The notes under the pieces: generated by a model
Database searches by the model: none
Told to the model about the DNA's origin: nothing
The model's input: only the letters and a program-made list of their open reading frames with translations
DNA from: Prevotellaceae bacterium UBA1710
GTDB taxonomy: Bacteria; Bacteroidota; Bacteroidia; Bacteroidales; Bacteroidaceae
Direction: 5' to 3'
Length of the DNA: 51,792 nt
Assembly: GCA_002317355.1 (NCBI GenBank)
Contig: DCJC01000004.1
Span: forward strand, 1-51,792
Translations under genes and position numbers: made by a program
In this document: positions 1 through 7,737 of the stretch, piece after piece
How positions within the stretch are numbered: the stretch's first letter is position 1
How the letters are laid out: the number at the start of each line of letters is the position of its first letter

Positions 1-43
1 AACTACTCTGGTATCTCCCAAATATATTTTTTTAACGTAAATG

Positions 44-131
44 CCCGTGAATTGCCCGTGAATTATTTCGTAAATTTCTTTTTTTGCTCGTGATTTAATA
101 ATTTACGGATAAATTCACGGATAATTTACGG
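44..131. repeat. Inverted array of AATTYACGG-type units
   Basis: The left arm (44-75) carries CCGTGAATT-type units and the right arm (100-131) carries three AATTYACGG units about 11-12 bases apart. The two arms are mutually complementary around an AT-rich loop of about 24 bases. No gene is visible in 1-615. The rest of that stretch holds this array, the promoter repeat at 236-400 and AT-rich leader sequence. Confidence 0.6.
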
Positions 132-235
132 CAAATTTTCGTTCGCCGAAGGCAAAAACAAAGATACCTGAGTACACCTTTTTAGGGTCAGATGCAAAAC
201 TATGTTAAAAATCCAAGTCGGTTCCCTCAAAAATC

Positions 236-400
236 TTGACAAGCGCCTAATAATTTACTATCTTTGCACCCGTAAGCACCTCTCACGTGAATCTTACGTG
301 AATCTTACGTGAATCTTACCATAGGTAAGAAGTAGGTAAGAATTCGGTAAAACGTAGGTAAGTGGGAGATAGGTGTTAGGTGATAGCGGTTAGGTGATAG
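236..400 (+). promoter_or_regulatory. Promoter-bearing dispersed repeat, copy 1
   Basis: TTG at 236-238 and TATCTTTG at 259-266 are 20 bases apart, the Bacteroidota sigma pattern. Downstream are three CTTACGTGA-like repeats and then several GTAAG repeats, which can pair with each other; CTTACC-ATA-GGTAAG forms a hairpin. Related copies lie at 14825-14920 and 28791-28925. The expected transcript would run into the TraB/GumN gene at 616 with a leader of about 350 bases. Confidence 0.6.
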
Positions 401-615
401 CGGTTTGTAATGCCAATAACAAATTTAACGTCAGTTCGATCAATTTGTACCCCTCTATATGAATACGCACCTTTGGTGCTTGAACTGACAAATAATCAAT
501 TCGTCGAACTCACGTTAATTTACTGAATCATTTACCCTCTAATTTACTTTCCCCCAAAAACAAATTTACTTTCAAAATAACAAAACAATCAAATTTAATT
601 TCAAACCCAAAAACT

Positions 616-1524
616 ATGATCAAGAAATTCATTACTATCGTAGCACTTGCTGCAACAACATTCATGTCTGCAAATGCGCAGATTCTCTATCGTATCACTT
701 CTGACAAGCAGCAGAAGCCATCATACATCATCGGAACTTTCCATTTAGAGGATGGCAGCTATCTCGACCAGATTCCAGGAGCAAGAGCAGCCATTGATGA
801 GGTTGAGCAGGTATATGGCGAGATAGACATCAATACTATGACCAATCCCGATTCTATGGCAATAATGCAGTCGCATTTAATGATAGAAAATGACAAGACT
901 ATCAAGGACATTCTCACTCCTGAGCAGTTCGACAAGCTCGACAAGTATGTAGAATCTATCGTTGGTACAAAGTTCAGTAATCCATTGCTTTTCCAGCAGA
1001 TGGGTAAGATGAAACCTGCAGCCTTAGATCAGGCTCTCGAGATTGTAAAAGTCCTAAAGATGAAGCAAGGCCAATTCGACCAAAATAACATCATAGACAA
1101 TTACATCCAAAACGTTGCGAAAGAAAAAGGCAAGAAGACAAACGGACTCGAGACATTGGCTTTTCAGACAAACCTTATTTTCGACAGACCTATAGCTGAA
1201 ATGGTAGAAGAATTGATGTGCACTATCGACAATAACGAATTTGAAGACAAGCAAATGCAGATGCTTATTGATGCCTATCATGCTCAGGATGCCGAGAAGC
1301 TTATGGATATCACTCTCATGAAGATGGGTAACCGTTGTGATGTGACAGATGAATACATGGACAATCTGCTCTTCAACCGTAACAAGAACTGGGTTAAGGT
1401 AATTCCTTCTATCATCAAAGAGCGCCCTACCCTCTTCGCTGTTGGCGCTGGTCACCTCGGCGGTGAGAAAGGCGTTGTAAATCTATTAAGGAAAGTAGGA
1501 TACAAGGTTGAGGGAGTGAAGTAA
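616..1524 (+). CDS. TraB/GumN family secreted protein
   Basis: A 302-residue protein starting with a cleavable signal peptide (residues 1-21, ending SANAQ). The mature part begins with LYRITSDKQQKPSYIIGTFH, the opening motif of the TraB/GumN family (GTFH), and ends with a conserved AVGAGHLGGEKGVVNLLRK motif. Both motifs hold the Glu/His-type residues thought to form a Tiki-like metalloprotease fold. The length of about 300 matches secreted bacterial members. The family is predicted to be periplasmic or exported; its substrate is unknown. The ATG at 616 is chosen because the signal peptide starts exactly there. It is convergent with the DUF1846 gene, with a foldback repeat and a strong hairpin between them. 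Family assignment is confident; a catalytic role is inference. Confidence 0.88.
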   Translation: MIKKFITIVALAATTFMSANAQILYRITSDKQQKPSYIIGTFHLEDGSYLDQIPGARAAIDEVEQVYGEIDINTMTNPDSMAIMQSHLMIENDKTIKDILTPEQFDKLDKYVESIVGTKFSNPLLFQQMGKMKPAALDQALEIVKVLKMKQGQFDQNNIIDNYIQNVAKEKGKKTNGLETLAFQTNLIFDRPIAEMVEELMCTIDNNEFEDKQMQMLIDAYHAQDAEKLMDITLMKMGNRCDVTDEYMDNLLFNRNKNWVKVIPSIIKERPTLFAVGAGHLGGEKGVVNLLRKVGYKVEGVK

Positions 1525-1564
1525 GCCAAAAAGTTTCGATAGACAAAAAAAGGTTCATCAGGCA

Positions 1565-1861
1565 TTTGGAGTGATGGATTATGCTATCGCAGGAAAATGC
1601 CTTACGGCTAAGAAAATGAGTAAAATTGCTCCGTTGTCGCATAAAATAGTGACATTCAATTAGGTAAAATGGACTTCGTCCTTAGAAAATGCTAACGCGT
1701 GGAAACAGTACCCGGATGGATTTTCCATTGCGGAGCAATATTTTCATCAATTGAATAATTACTAATATTTTATGCTTCGTAGAAGCAATTTTATGACATA
1801 GTCAATTTTCTTAGCCGTAAGGCATTTTCCTAGCGATAGCTTAAATATCGGTCACTCCAAA
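1565..1861. repeat. Foldback (MITE-like) element
   Basis: A 297-base imperfect palindrome. The outer 10 bases TTTGGAGTGA (1565-1574) pair with TCACTCCAAA (1852-1861). The main arms at 1583-1617 and 1805-1840 match apart from one indel. Inner segments around AATTGCTYC and CATAAAAT also pair. No ORF lies inside. A solo fragment of one arm sits at 36546-36576, so the sequence is dispersed in the genome. Confidence 0.65.
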
Positions 1862-1903
1862 TTTCTGAAGAACAAAAAATATATGATCGCCAAAGAATAA
1901 CAA

Positions 1904-1929
1904 TCCCTCCCCTTGGTCAAGGGGAGGGA
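1904..1929. terminator. Bidirectional hairpin between convergent genes
   Basis: A perfect 12 bp stem, TCCCTCCCCTTG against CAAGGGGAGGGA, with a 2-base loop. It sits between the TraB/GumN gene (+) and the DUF1846 gene (-). It has no long T run, so termination is likely rather than certain. It belongs to the CCCTCCC/GGGAGGG hairpin family seen after several genes here. Confidence 0.5.
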
Positions 1930-2003
1930 TATACTATTTATAGATATAGGTGGGTTCTATAAATTAGCTTTGGCAGATTCCTGAACTATTTATTCCGCAG
2001 AAG

Positions 2004-3467
2004 TTACTTCTTCTTAACTGGCTCGCAAGAAACACCGATACCGAGCTTCTTGAAGATCTTACGGTCAACCTCAGAGAGCATCACGGTAGAGTGTAACTGA
2101 CAGCCACGGAGGTTTGGCAACTGCTCAAGAGCCTTCTTGCACTTCTCGTCTGTATCACTCAATACGCTGAGGGCAACGAGAACCTCATCGGTGTGAAGAC
2201 GTGGATTCTTACCACCGAGATACTCAATCTTTGTCTTCTGTATAGGCTCAATCATGCTCTGCGGGATGAGCTTGACATCGTGGTCGATACCAGCAAGGTA
2301 CTTGGTAGCGTTGAGCAGAAGAGCTGCTGAACAGCCAAGGAGATCAGATGAATTAGAGCAGATGATTGTGCCATCGCTAAGCTCGATAGCAGCAGCTGTG
2401 TGACCGCTTTCCTTCTGACGATTCTTAGCCTCAACGGTACAACGGCGTGTTTCTGTTGTAATCTTTGCCTGATTGAAGAGAAGGAGAATCTTATTGATCT
2501 CACCCTGATTGCTTGCACCATCAGCCTGCTTGTTGGTTGCCTCATAGTAACGACGCACGATCTCTTCCTTAGAAGCCTGACAACAAACGTCATCGTTTGA
2601 GATACAATTTCCAACCATATTAACACCCATATCAGTAGGGCTCTTATATGGATTCTCGCCATAGATACCCTCGAAGAGAGCATTGAGAACAGGATAGATC
2701 TCGATATCACGGTTGTAGTTGATAGCCACCTTACCGTAAGCATCGAAATGGAATGGGTCGATCATGTTGACATCGTTGAGGTCGGCTGTAGCTGCCTCAT
2801 AAGCGATGTTCACTGGGTGCTTGAGTGGAAGGTTCCATACAGGGAATGTCTCAAACTTAGCATAACCAGCACGTACACCACGCTTGTTCTCGTTGTAGAG
2901 CTGAGAGAGACAAACAGCCATCTTACCAGAACCAGGACCAGGAGCGGTAACGATTACGAGCTCACGAGTTGTCTCTACGTAATCGTTCTTTCCGAAGCCT
3001 TCATCAGAAGCGATAAGAGACACGTTGTGTGGGTAACCGTCTATGAGATAGTGGAAATAGGACTTGATGCCCATGTTGGCAAGGCGCTCGCTGTAAGCCT
3101 TTGCAGAAGGCTGTCCGTTGTAGTGAGTGATTACGACAGAACCTACGAAGAAGCCGCGATCCTGGAACTCACCACGGAGACGAAGCACATCCTCATCGTA
3201 TGTGATACCGAGGTCGGCACGCACCTTATTGCGCTCGATATCCTCTGCGCTGATGACGATGACAATCTCAATGCTGTCTGCCAACTGAGAGAACATACGC
3301 AACTTAGAGTCAGGCTGGAAACCAGGCAACACACGACTTGCATGGTGGTCGTCAAAGAGTTTACCACCAAGCTCAAGATAAAGCTTGCCATCAAACTGAG
3401 CGATGCGCTCACGAATGTGCTGCGACTGGATAGTACAGTACTTGTCGTTATCAAATCCTATTCTCAT
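2004..3467 (-). CDS. DUF1846 family protein
   Basis: A 487-residue cytosolic protein matching the DUF1846 family (length about 490-500). It opens MRIGFDNDKYCTIQSQHIRE, has a P-loop-like segment TAPGPGSGKMAVCLSQLY near residue 190, and a C-terminal region with HTDEVLVALSVLSD. The biochemical function of the family is not established; the glycine-rich loop suggests nucleotide binding, which is inference. There is no signal peptide or membrane segment. The ATG at 3467 is supported by a TATTTTTG promoter box about 40 bases upstream on the minus strand (3507-3514). It stands alone, convergent with the TraB/GumN gene and divergent from ettA. Confidence 0.9.
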   Translation of the reverse strand: MRIGFDNDKYCTIQSQHIRERIAQFDGKLYLELGGKLFDDHHASRVLPGFQPDSKLRMFSQLADSIEIVIVISAEDIERNKVRADLGITYDEDVLRLRGEFQDRGFFVGSVVITHYNGQPSAKAYSERLANMGIKSYFHYLIDGYPHNVSLIASDEGFGKNDYVETTRELVIVTAPGPGSGKMAVCLSQLYNENKRGVRAGYAKFETFPVWNLPLKHPVNIAYEAATADLNDVNMIDPFHFDAYGKVAINYNRDIEIYPVLNALFEGIYGENPYKSPTDMGVNMVGNCISNDDVCCQASKEEIVRRYYEATNKQADGASNQGEINKILLLFNQAKITTETRRCTVEAKNRQKESGHTAAAIELSDGTIICSNSSDLLGCSAALLLNATKYLAGIDHDVKLIPQSMIEPIQKTKIEYLGGKNPRLHTDEVLVALSVLSDTDEKCKKALEQLPNLRGCQLHSTVMLSEVDRKIFKKLGIGVSCEPVKKK

Positions 3468-3506
3468 TTTTACCTTAATTGTTAATGATTTTTACAAAAT
3501 ATTCTG

Positions 3507-3514
3507 CAAAAATA
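3507..3514 (-). promoter_or_regulatory. Promoter -7 box for the DUF1846 gene
   Basis: On the minus strand TATTTTTG followed by CAG, 40 bases before the start codon at 3467. It fits the TAnnTTTG consensus. Confidence 0.55.
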
Positions 3515-3683
3515 CTACTTTTTCACGAAAAAACATTCATTTTGTAGCAAAAAATTCATGAAAAACTATGCAACGATAATGAAATGTAAGTTTTTTCGCA
3601 CTTTTTTCTTACTTTTTGCTTTGTTTTCACATCATTTCAAGACAATAACAACTTCCTATCCGAGTAAGAATCAGACTCGAAAT

Positions 3684-3784
3684 GCCTTCGATGATCTTAG
3701 GGGGTAAACTCAGTGAACCTTCGCTTTATGTTCGCTTCTGGAACGGACCTTCACTGAGTTTACCCCCTCTTCATAGCGGAGGAT
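3684..3784. repeat. Hairpin repeat element, copy 1 (inverted)
   Basis: Perfect 18-base arms, GGGGGTAAACTCAGTGAA (3700-3717) and its complement (3750-3767), enclose 32 bases. Weaker outer arms contain CCTTCG and CGGAGG. The inner loop is close to the reverse complement of the copies at 15279-15380 and 16827-16927, so this copy is inverted relative to them. No ORF is present. Confidence 0.75.
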
Positions 3785-3924
3785 TAAAAGAAACTGTTCA
3801 TAGTCACTAAGGAAAACGGTCATTTTAACATCATAAGCAGAGCTTTTTGCAACTTGTATTTTTATTTTTTCGTTTTTCACTTTTCATTTACCTCTTTCTA
3901 TTTGGTAATATCGCTTTTTTTTCG

Positions 3925-3932
3925 TATCTTTG
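3925..3932 (+). promoter_or_regulatory. Promoter -7 box for ettA
   Basis: TATCTTTG followed by CACGC fits the Bacteroidota -7 consensus. Transcription is expected to start around 3936, about 180 bases before the ettA start codon, so the octamer array at 3955-4090 lies in the mRNA leader. Confidence 0.65.
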
Positions 3933-3954
3933 CACGCATTATTGCAAGAATGCC

Positions 3955-4090
3955 CGAGGACTCGAAATCTCGAGAAATTGGGAAATCGAATACTCGAGAA
4001 AACGACAACCCGAAATTTCGAAAAACCGAGAAATCGAAGAATCGAACACTCGATAATTCGAATACTCGAAACCTCGGGAATCCGTAAAAA
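3955..4090 (+). repeat. 8-bp periodic CGAnnnnn array in the ettA leader
   Basis: Seventeen consecutive 8-base units in strict register begin CGA, CGG, CGT or a near variant (examples CGAAATCT, CGAGAAAT, CGAATACT, CGATAATT). Only the unit starting at 3979 and the final one lose the CG. The array lies between the promoter and the ettA start. All three forward frames stay open through most of it, including a possible 45-codon leader ORF at 3950-4087, but the amino-acid strings look like by-products of the repeat. Confidence 0.8.
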
Positions 4091-4118
4091 TCAGAAAAAT
4101 CAAAATCAAAACAACAAT

Positions 4119-5816
4119 ATGGCAACAGTTGACGACAAGAAAATTATTTTCTCCATGGTGGGTGTCTCAAAGATTATCCCACAGAATCAGAAGCAGGTAC
4201 TTAAGAACATCTACCTGAGTTTCTTCTATGGCGCAAAGATCGGTATCATCGGTCTTAACGGTGCTGGTAAATCTACCCTCATGAAGATCATTGCCGGTCT
4301 TGACGATAAGTTCCAAGGTGAGGTGGTTTGGAGCCCTGGCTATACCGTTGGCTATCTTGAGCAGGATCCACAGCTCGATCCAAACAAGACAGTCAAGGAG
4401 AACGTTATGGAGGGTGTTCAGTACATCTATGACGCAATCAACGAGTACAACGAGATCAACGAGAAATTCGGTCTTCCTGAGTACTACGAGGATCCAGACA
4501 AGATGGATAAGCTCTTCCAGCGCCAGGGTGAGGTACAGGATATCATCGATTCAACCGACGCATGGAACATCGACTCTAAGCTCGATCGCGCTATGGATGC
4601 TCTGCATTGTCCTCCAGGCGATTGGTCAGTAGAGACTCTCTCTGGTGGTGAGCGCCGTCGTGTGGCTCTTTGTCGTCTTCTTCTCCAGAAGCCTGATGTA
4701 CTTCTTCTCGACGAGCCTACCAACCATCTCGATGCAGAGTCAATCGACTGGTTGGAGCAGCATCTTCAGCAGTATGAGGGCACAGTAATTGCCGTTACCC
4801 ACGACCGTTACTTCCTCGATGATGTTTCTGAGTGGATTCTTGAGCTTGACCGTGGTGAGGGTATTCCTTGGAAGGGCAACTACTCTTCTTGGCTCGACCA
4901 GAAGACAAAGCGTATGGAGATGGAAGAGAAGGTGGCAAGTAAGCGACGCAAGACTCTCGAGCGTGAGCTTGAGTGGGTTCGCATGGCACCTAAGGCTCGT
5001 CAGGCAAAGGGTAAGGCTCGTCTGAACTCATACGATGCTATGCTCAATCAGGAGCAGAAAGAGCGCGAGCAGAAACTCGAGATTTTCATTCCAAATGGTC
5101 CTCGTCTTGGCAATAAGGTTCTGGAGGCAAATAATGTCTGCAAGAAATTCGGTGATAAGGTACTCTTTGAGAACCTCAACTTCATGCTTCCACCTAACGG
5201 TATCGTAGGTATCATTGGCCCTAATGGTGCAGGTAAGACAACATTGTTCCGTATCATCATGGGACTTGAGACTGCAGATTCAGGTACTTTCGAACGTGGT
5301 GAAACCGTGAAGATGGCTTACGTGGATCAGCAGCATAAGGATATCATTCCTGAGAAGAGCGTATATGACGTGGTGAGCGGTGGCAACGAGACTATCCGTA
5401 TGGGTGGTAAGGACATCAACGTGCGTGCTTATCTCTCTCGCTTCAACTTCTCTGGTGCCGATCAGGAGAAGAAGTGCGGTGTGCTTTCTGGTGGTGAGCG
5501 TAACCGTCTGCATCTCGCTATGGCTTTGAAGGAAGAGGGTAACGTATTGCTTCTCGACGAGCCTACCAATGATATCGACGTTAACACACTTCGTGCGCTT
5601 GAGGAAGGTCTTGAGGCATTCGCTGGTTGTGCTGTGGTTATCTCTCACGACCGTTGGTTCCTCGACCGTATCTGTACTCACATCCTCGCTTTCGAAGGTG
5701 ATGGTAACGTATTCTTCTTCGAGGGTTCTTACACCGACTACGAGATCAATAAGGCTGCTCGTCTCGGAACTGACGAGATAAAGCGTCCAAGATACCGTAA
5801 GTTGATGGAGGATTAA
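4119..5816 (+). CDS. ettA: Energy-dependent translational throttle protein EttA (ABC-F ATPase)
   Basis: A 565-residue soluble ABC-F protein with two ATP-binding cassettes. The first has Walker A GLNGAGKST (about residue 47), signature LSGGERRR and Walker B/H motif LLLDEPTNHLD; the second has GPNGAGKTT, LSGGERNR and LLLDEPTNDID. The linker is rich in charged helix (KRRKTLERELEWVR), as in EttA, where it reaches the ribosomal E site. Known role in the family: binding 70S ribosomes and gating the first peptide bonds according to ATP/ADP. The start at 4119 (MATVDDKKI) is chosen over the open frame upstream because that extension is only the octamer array. The long repetitive leader is unusual. Strong assignment. 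Confidence 0.95.
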   Translation: MATVDDKKIIFSMVGVSKIIPQNQKQVLKNIYLSFFYGAKIGIIGLNGAGKSTLMKIIAGLDDKFQGEVVWSPGYTVGYLEQDPQLDPNKTVKENVMEGVQYIYDAINEYNEINEKFGLPEYYEDPDKMDKLFQRQGEVQDIIDSTDAWNIDSKLDRAMDALHCPPGDWSVETLSGGERRRVALCRLLLQKPDVLLLDEPTNHLDAESIDWLEQHLQQYEGTVIAVTHDRYFLDDVSEWILELDRGEGIPWKGNYSSWLDQKTKRMEMEEKVASKRRKTLERELEWVRMAPKARQAKGKARLNSYDAMLNQEQKEREQKLEIFIPNGPRLGNKVLEANNVCKKFGDKVLFENLNFMLPPNGIVGIIGPNGAGKTTLFRIIMGLETADSGTFERGETVKMAYVDQQHKDIIPEKSVYDVVSGGNETIRMGGKDINVRAYLSRFNFSGADQEKKCGVLSGGERNRLHLAMALKEEGNVLLLDEPTNDIDVNTLRALEEGLEAFAGCAVVISHDRWFLDRICTHILAFEGDGNVFFFEGSYTDYEINKAARLGTDEIKRPRYRKLMED

Positions 5817-5831
5817 AGAGCCCCACCCCTA

Positions 5832-5847
5832 CCCTCCCGAGGGAGGG
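5832..5847 (+). terminator. CCCTCCC/GGGAGGG hairpin after ettA
   Basis: A 7 bp perfect stem with a 2-base loop, 15 bases after the ettA stop and before the thioesterase gene. There is no T run, so it may be a partial terminator or a dispersed repeat. Confidence 0.4.
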
Positions 5848-5896
5848 AGTTGGTGCGCGGTGGAGCAACACAAGAAATGAAAAATTAAAGAACAAA

Positions 5897-6268
5897 ATGG
5901 AAATCGGAAAGAAACATACAAGCACACTCGTGGTTGCAGAACAGCATCTTGCATGCAATATAGGGAGCGGTGACCTCAGAGTGTTTGCAACTCCTATGAT
6001 GATGGCGCTTATGGAGAATGCCGCTATGCTTTGCGTGGCAGATTCTCTTGAAGAAGGTTCTTCTACGGTTGGTGGACACATCTCTTCTTCTCACATAAAG
6101 CCAACAGGAATAGGTCATACGGTTACAGCTACAGCAGAACTCATTGCCGTAGATGGCCGTAAACTGAAGTTCAAGGTTTCAGCCATGGACGAAGAAGGCC
6201 TCATCGGTGAAGGTGAGCATCTGCGCTTCATTGTAGGCGTAGAGAAGTTCATGAGTAAAGTGAAGTAG
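5897..6268 (+). CDS. FlK-like hotdog-fold thioesterase
   Basis: A 123-residue protein of the fluoroacetyl-CoA thioesterase-like family (hotdog fold). Visible features are the substrate-helix region MMMALMENAAMLCVADSLEE (about residues 36-55), the following GGHISSSHIKPTGIGHTVTA segment with its His, and the C-terminal EGEHLRFIV strand. Family members hydrolyse acyl-CoA thioesters in the cytosol; the substrate here is unknown and fluoroacetate use should not be assumed. It lies 80 bases after ettA and 78 before the alkyltransferase, all on the same strand, so it may be partly cotranscribed. The start at 5897 matches the usual N-terminus of about 120-130 residue members. Confidence 0.82.
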   Translation: MEIGKKHTSTLVVAEQHLACNIGSGDLRVFATPMMMALMENAAMLCVADSLEEGSSTVGGHISSSHIKPTGIGHTVTATAELIAVDGRKLKFKVSAMDEEGLIGEGEHLRFIVGVEKFMSKVK

Positions 6269-6346
6269 CCCCTCTCCCGTCACCTTGTGACACCCTCCCC
6301 CCGAATTGGGAGGGAAGAGTTACATTATAACGACATTGACTCCCTC

Positions 6347-6706
6347 ATGGCAGAAAATACTAACTTCTCCTTGCCCCTTGGGGAAAGGATGTCCGCAGGA
6401 CAGGAAAGAGGCTACATCCGTCAACAAGTTATCTCCTCACGAAATATTACAGAGTTCCAACGCAAGGTGTATCTGGAGCTTCTGAATATTCCGCGAGGAG
6501 AAACCATTTCCTATGGAGAATTAGGAAAGCGTATAGGTTGCCGTAGTGCTCAAGCTATTGGTCAGGCTCTCAAGCGTAATCCATTTGCACCAGATGTGCC
6601 TTGTCATCGCGTTATCGCGGCAGATGGTTCACTCTGCGGATTCCACGGACAGCGCGATGGTGAAATGATAGAGAAGAAACGTAAGTTACTGGAAGAAGAA
6701 AAATGA
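6347..6706 (+). CDS. Methylated-DNA--protein-cysteine methyltransferase (MGMT/Ogt type)
   Basis: A single-domain alkyltransferase of about 119 residues. It has the DNA-binding helix SYGELGKRIGCRSAQAIGQA, the arginine-finger region, the acceptor motif PCHRVI with the reactive Cys, and the following GxLxGFxGQ-like segment. It repairs O6-alkylguanine by suicide transfer to Cys; as Cys is present this is not an ATL protein. The frame is open from 6287, but that extension runs through a CCCTCCC/GGGAGGG hairpin repeat, so the ATG at 6347 is preferred; 6389 is another option. The stop overlaps the next start (ATGA at 6703), so the dehydrogenase is translationally coupled. Confidence 0.85.
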   Translation: MAENTNFSLPLGERMSAGQERGYIRQQVISSRNITEFQRKVYLELLNIPRGETISYGELGKRIGCRSAQAIGQALKRNPFAPDVPCHRVIAADGSLCGFHGQRDGEMIEKKRKLLEEEK

Positions 6707-7659
6707 AAATAGTTATTCTTGATGGCTATACAGCCAATCCTGGCGACCTTTCATGGAAGCCTTTGAAAGAACTTGGTGAGGTGGTGGTGTATGATCGTAC
6801 TCCCGCTTCAGAAACAGTTGCTCGTGCTGCTGATACCGAAGTAATAGTCACAAACAAGGTGATTATTTCAAAGGAGGTGATGGAGCAGTTGCCAAAACTT
6901 AAATACGTCGGTGTAGCGGCAACAGGATATAACGTAGTGGATCTGAAATATGCCTCTGAGCGTGGCATCATCGTCACTAACATACCAGCCTACAGCACGA
7001 TGTCGGTGGCTCAGATGGTGGTGGCACATCTGCTCAACGTAACAAATCGTGTAGCTTTACATGCAGATAGCGTGAGCAATGGAGATTGGGAGTCAAGCAA
7101 GGATTTCTGCTATTGGCTCACTCCTCAGCGCGAACTCATGGGCGAGACATTCGGCATCGTAGGACTTGGTAATACAGGTATGACTACCGCAAAGATCGTG
7201 ATGGCTCTCGGCATGAAGGTTCTTGCCTTCACTTCAAAGAAACAGGAAGACCTTCCTGAAGGCATCATAAAGGCAAAGGATCTTGATGACATGCTTAAGA
7301 ATAGCGATGTGATATCCCTACATTGCCCTTTGACACCTGAGACAGAGCATATTATCAACAAGGAGAACATCGACAAGATGAAGAAGAATGTGATAATCAT
7401 CAACACTGGTCGTGGTCCTTTGGTTGATGAAGAGGCTGTCGCCCTTGCTCTTCACGAAAATCGCATAGAAGCATTCTGTGCAGATGTTCTAAGACAGGAA
7501 CCACCACGAGATGGCTCTCCACTTCTGAAAGCACCTCGCTGTTTCATCACCCCACACATAGCATGGGCAACAGGTGCAGCTCGTCAGCGTCTCGTCTCAA
7601 CCGTAATTGCAAACATCAAGGCTTTCGCAGAAGGAAAGCCACAGAACGTGGTAAACTAA
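6703..7659 (+). CDS. D-2-hydroxyacid dehydrogenase (glycerate dehydrogenase-like)
   Basis: A 318-residue NAD-dependent D-isomer-specific 2-hydroxyacid dehydrogenase. The substrate domain carries VGVAATGYNVVDL; the Rossmann fold motif is VGLGNTGMTTAKI (about residue 152); NTGRGPLVDEEAV and the catalytic His in TPHIAWAT (about residue 288) follow. The order Arg-Glu-His is intact. Closest by eye to Bacteroidota glycerate or hydroxypyruvate reductases, converting hydroxypyruvate to D-glycerate, but phosphoglycerate or lactate relatives cannot be excluded. Its ATG overlaps the stop of the alkyltransferase gene by four bases, indicating an operon. Cytosolic, no signal. Confidence 0.88.
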   Translation: MKIVILDGYTANPGDLSWKPLKELGEVVVYDRTPASETVARAADTEVIVTNKVIISKEVMEQLPKLKYVGVAATGYNVVDLKYASERGIIVTNIPAYSTMSVAQMVVAHLLNVTNRVALHADSVSNGDWESSKDFCYWLTPQRELMGETFGIVGLGNTGMTTAKIVMALGMKVLAFTSKKQEDLPEGIIKAKDLDDMLKNSDVISLHCPLTPETEHIINKENIDKMKKNVIIINTGRGPLVDEEAVALALHENRIEAFCADVLRQEPPRDGSPLLKAPRCFITPHIAWATGAARQRLVSTVIANIKAFAEGKPQNVVN

Positions 7660-7682
7660 TATCACTTTTTACGGAAAAGATT

Positions 7683-7712
7683 TTGCTGTATCAATAAAAA
7701 AGCGTAATTTTG
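7683..7712 (+). promoter_or_regulatory. Promoter for the CobW-family gene
   Basis: TTG at 7683-7685 and TAATTTTG at 7705-7712 are separated by 19 bases, an exact Bacteroidota promoter, 25 bases before the start codon. Confidence 0.7.
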
Positions 7713-7737
7713 CACGATAAAATAAAAACATAAAGAT

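Noticed and set aside
2748..3485. 245-codon plus-strand frame
   Set aside because: Antisense shadow of the DUF1846 gene, no promoter and no family features.
3930..4118. 63-codon N-terminal extension of EttA
   Set aside because: It translates only the octamer array and overlaps the promoter region; family proteins start at MATVDD-type sequence.
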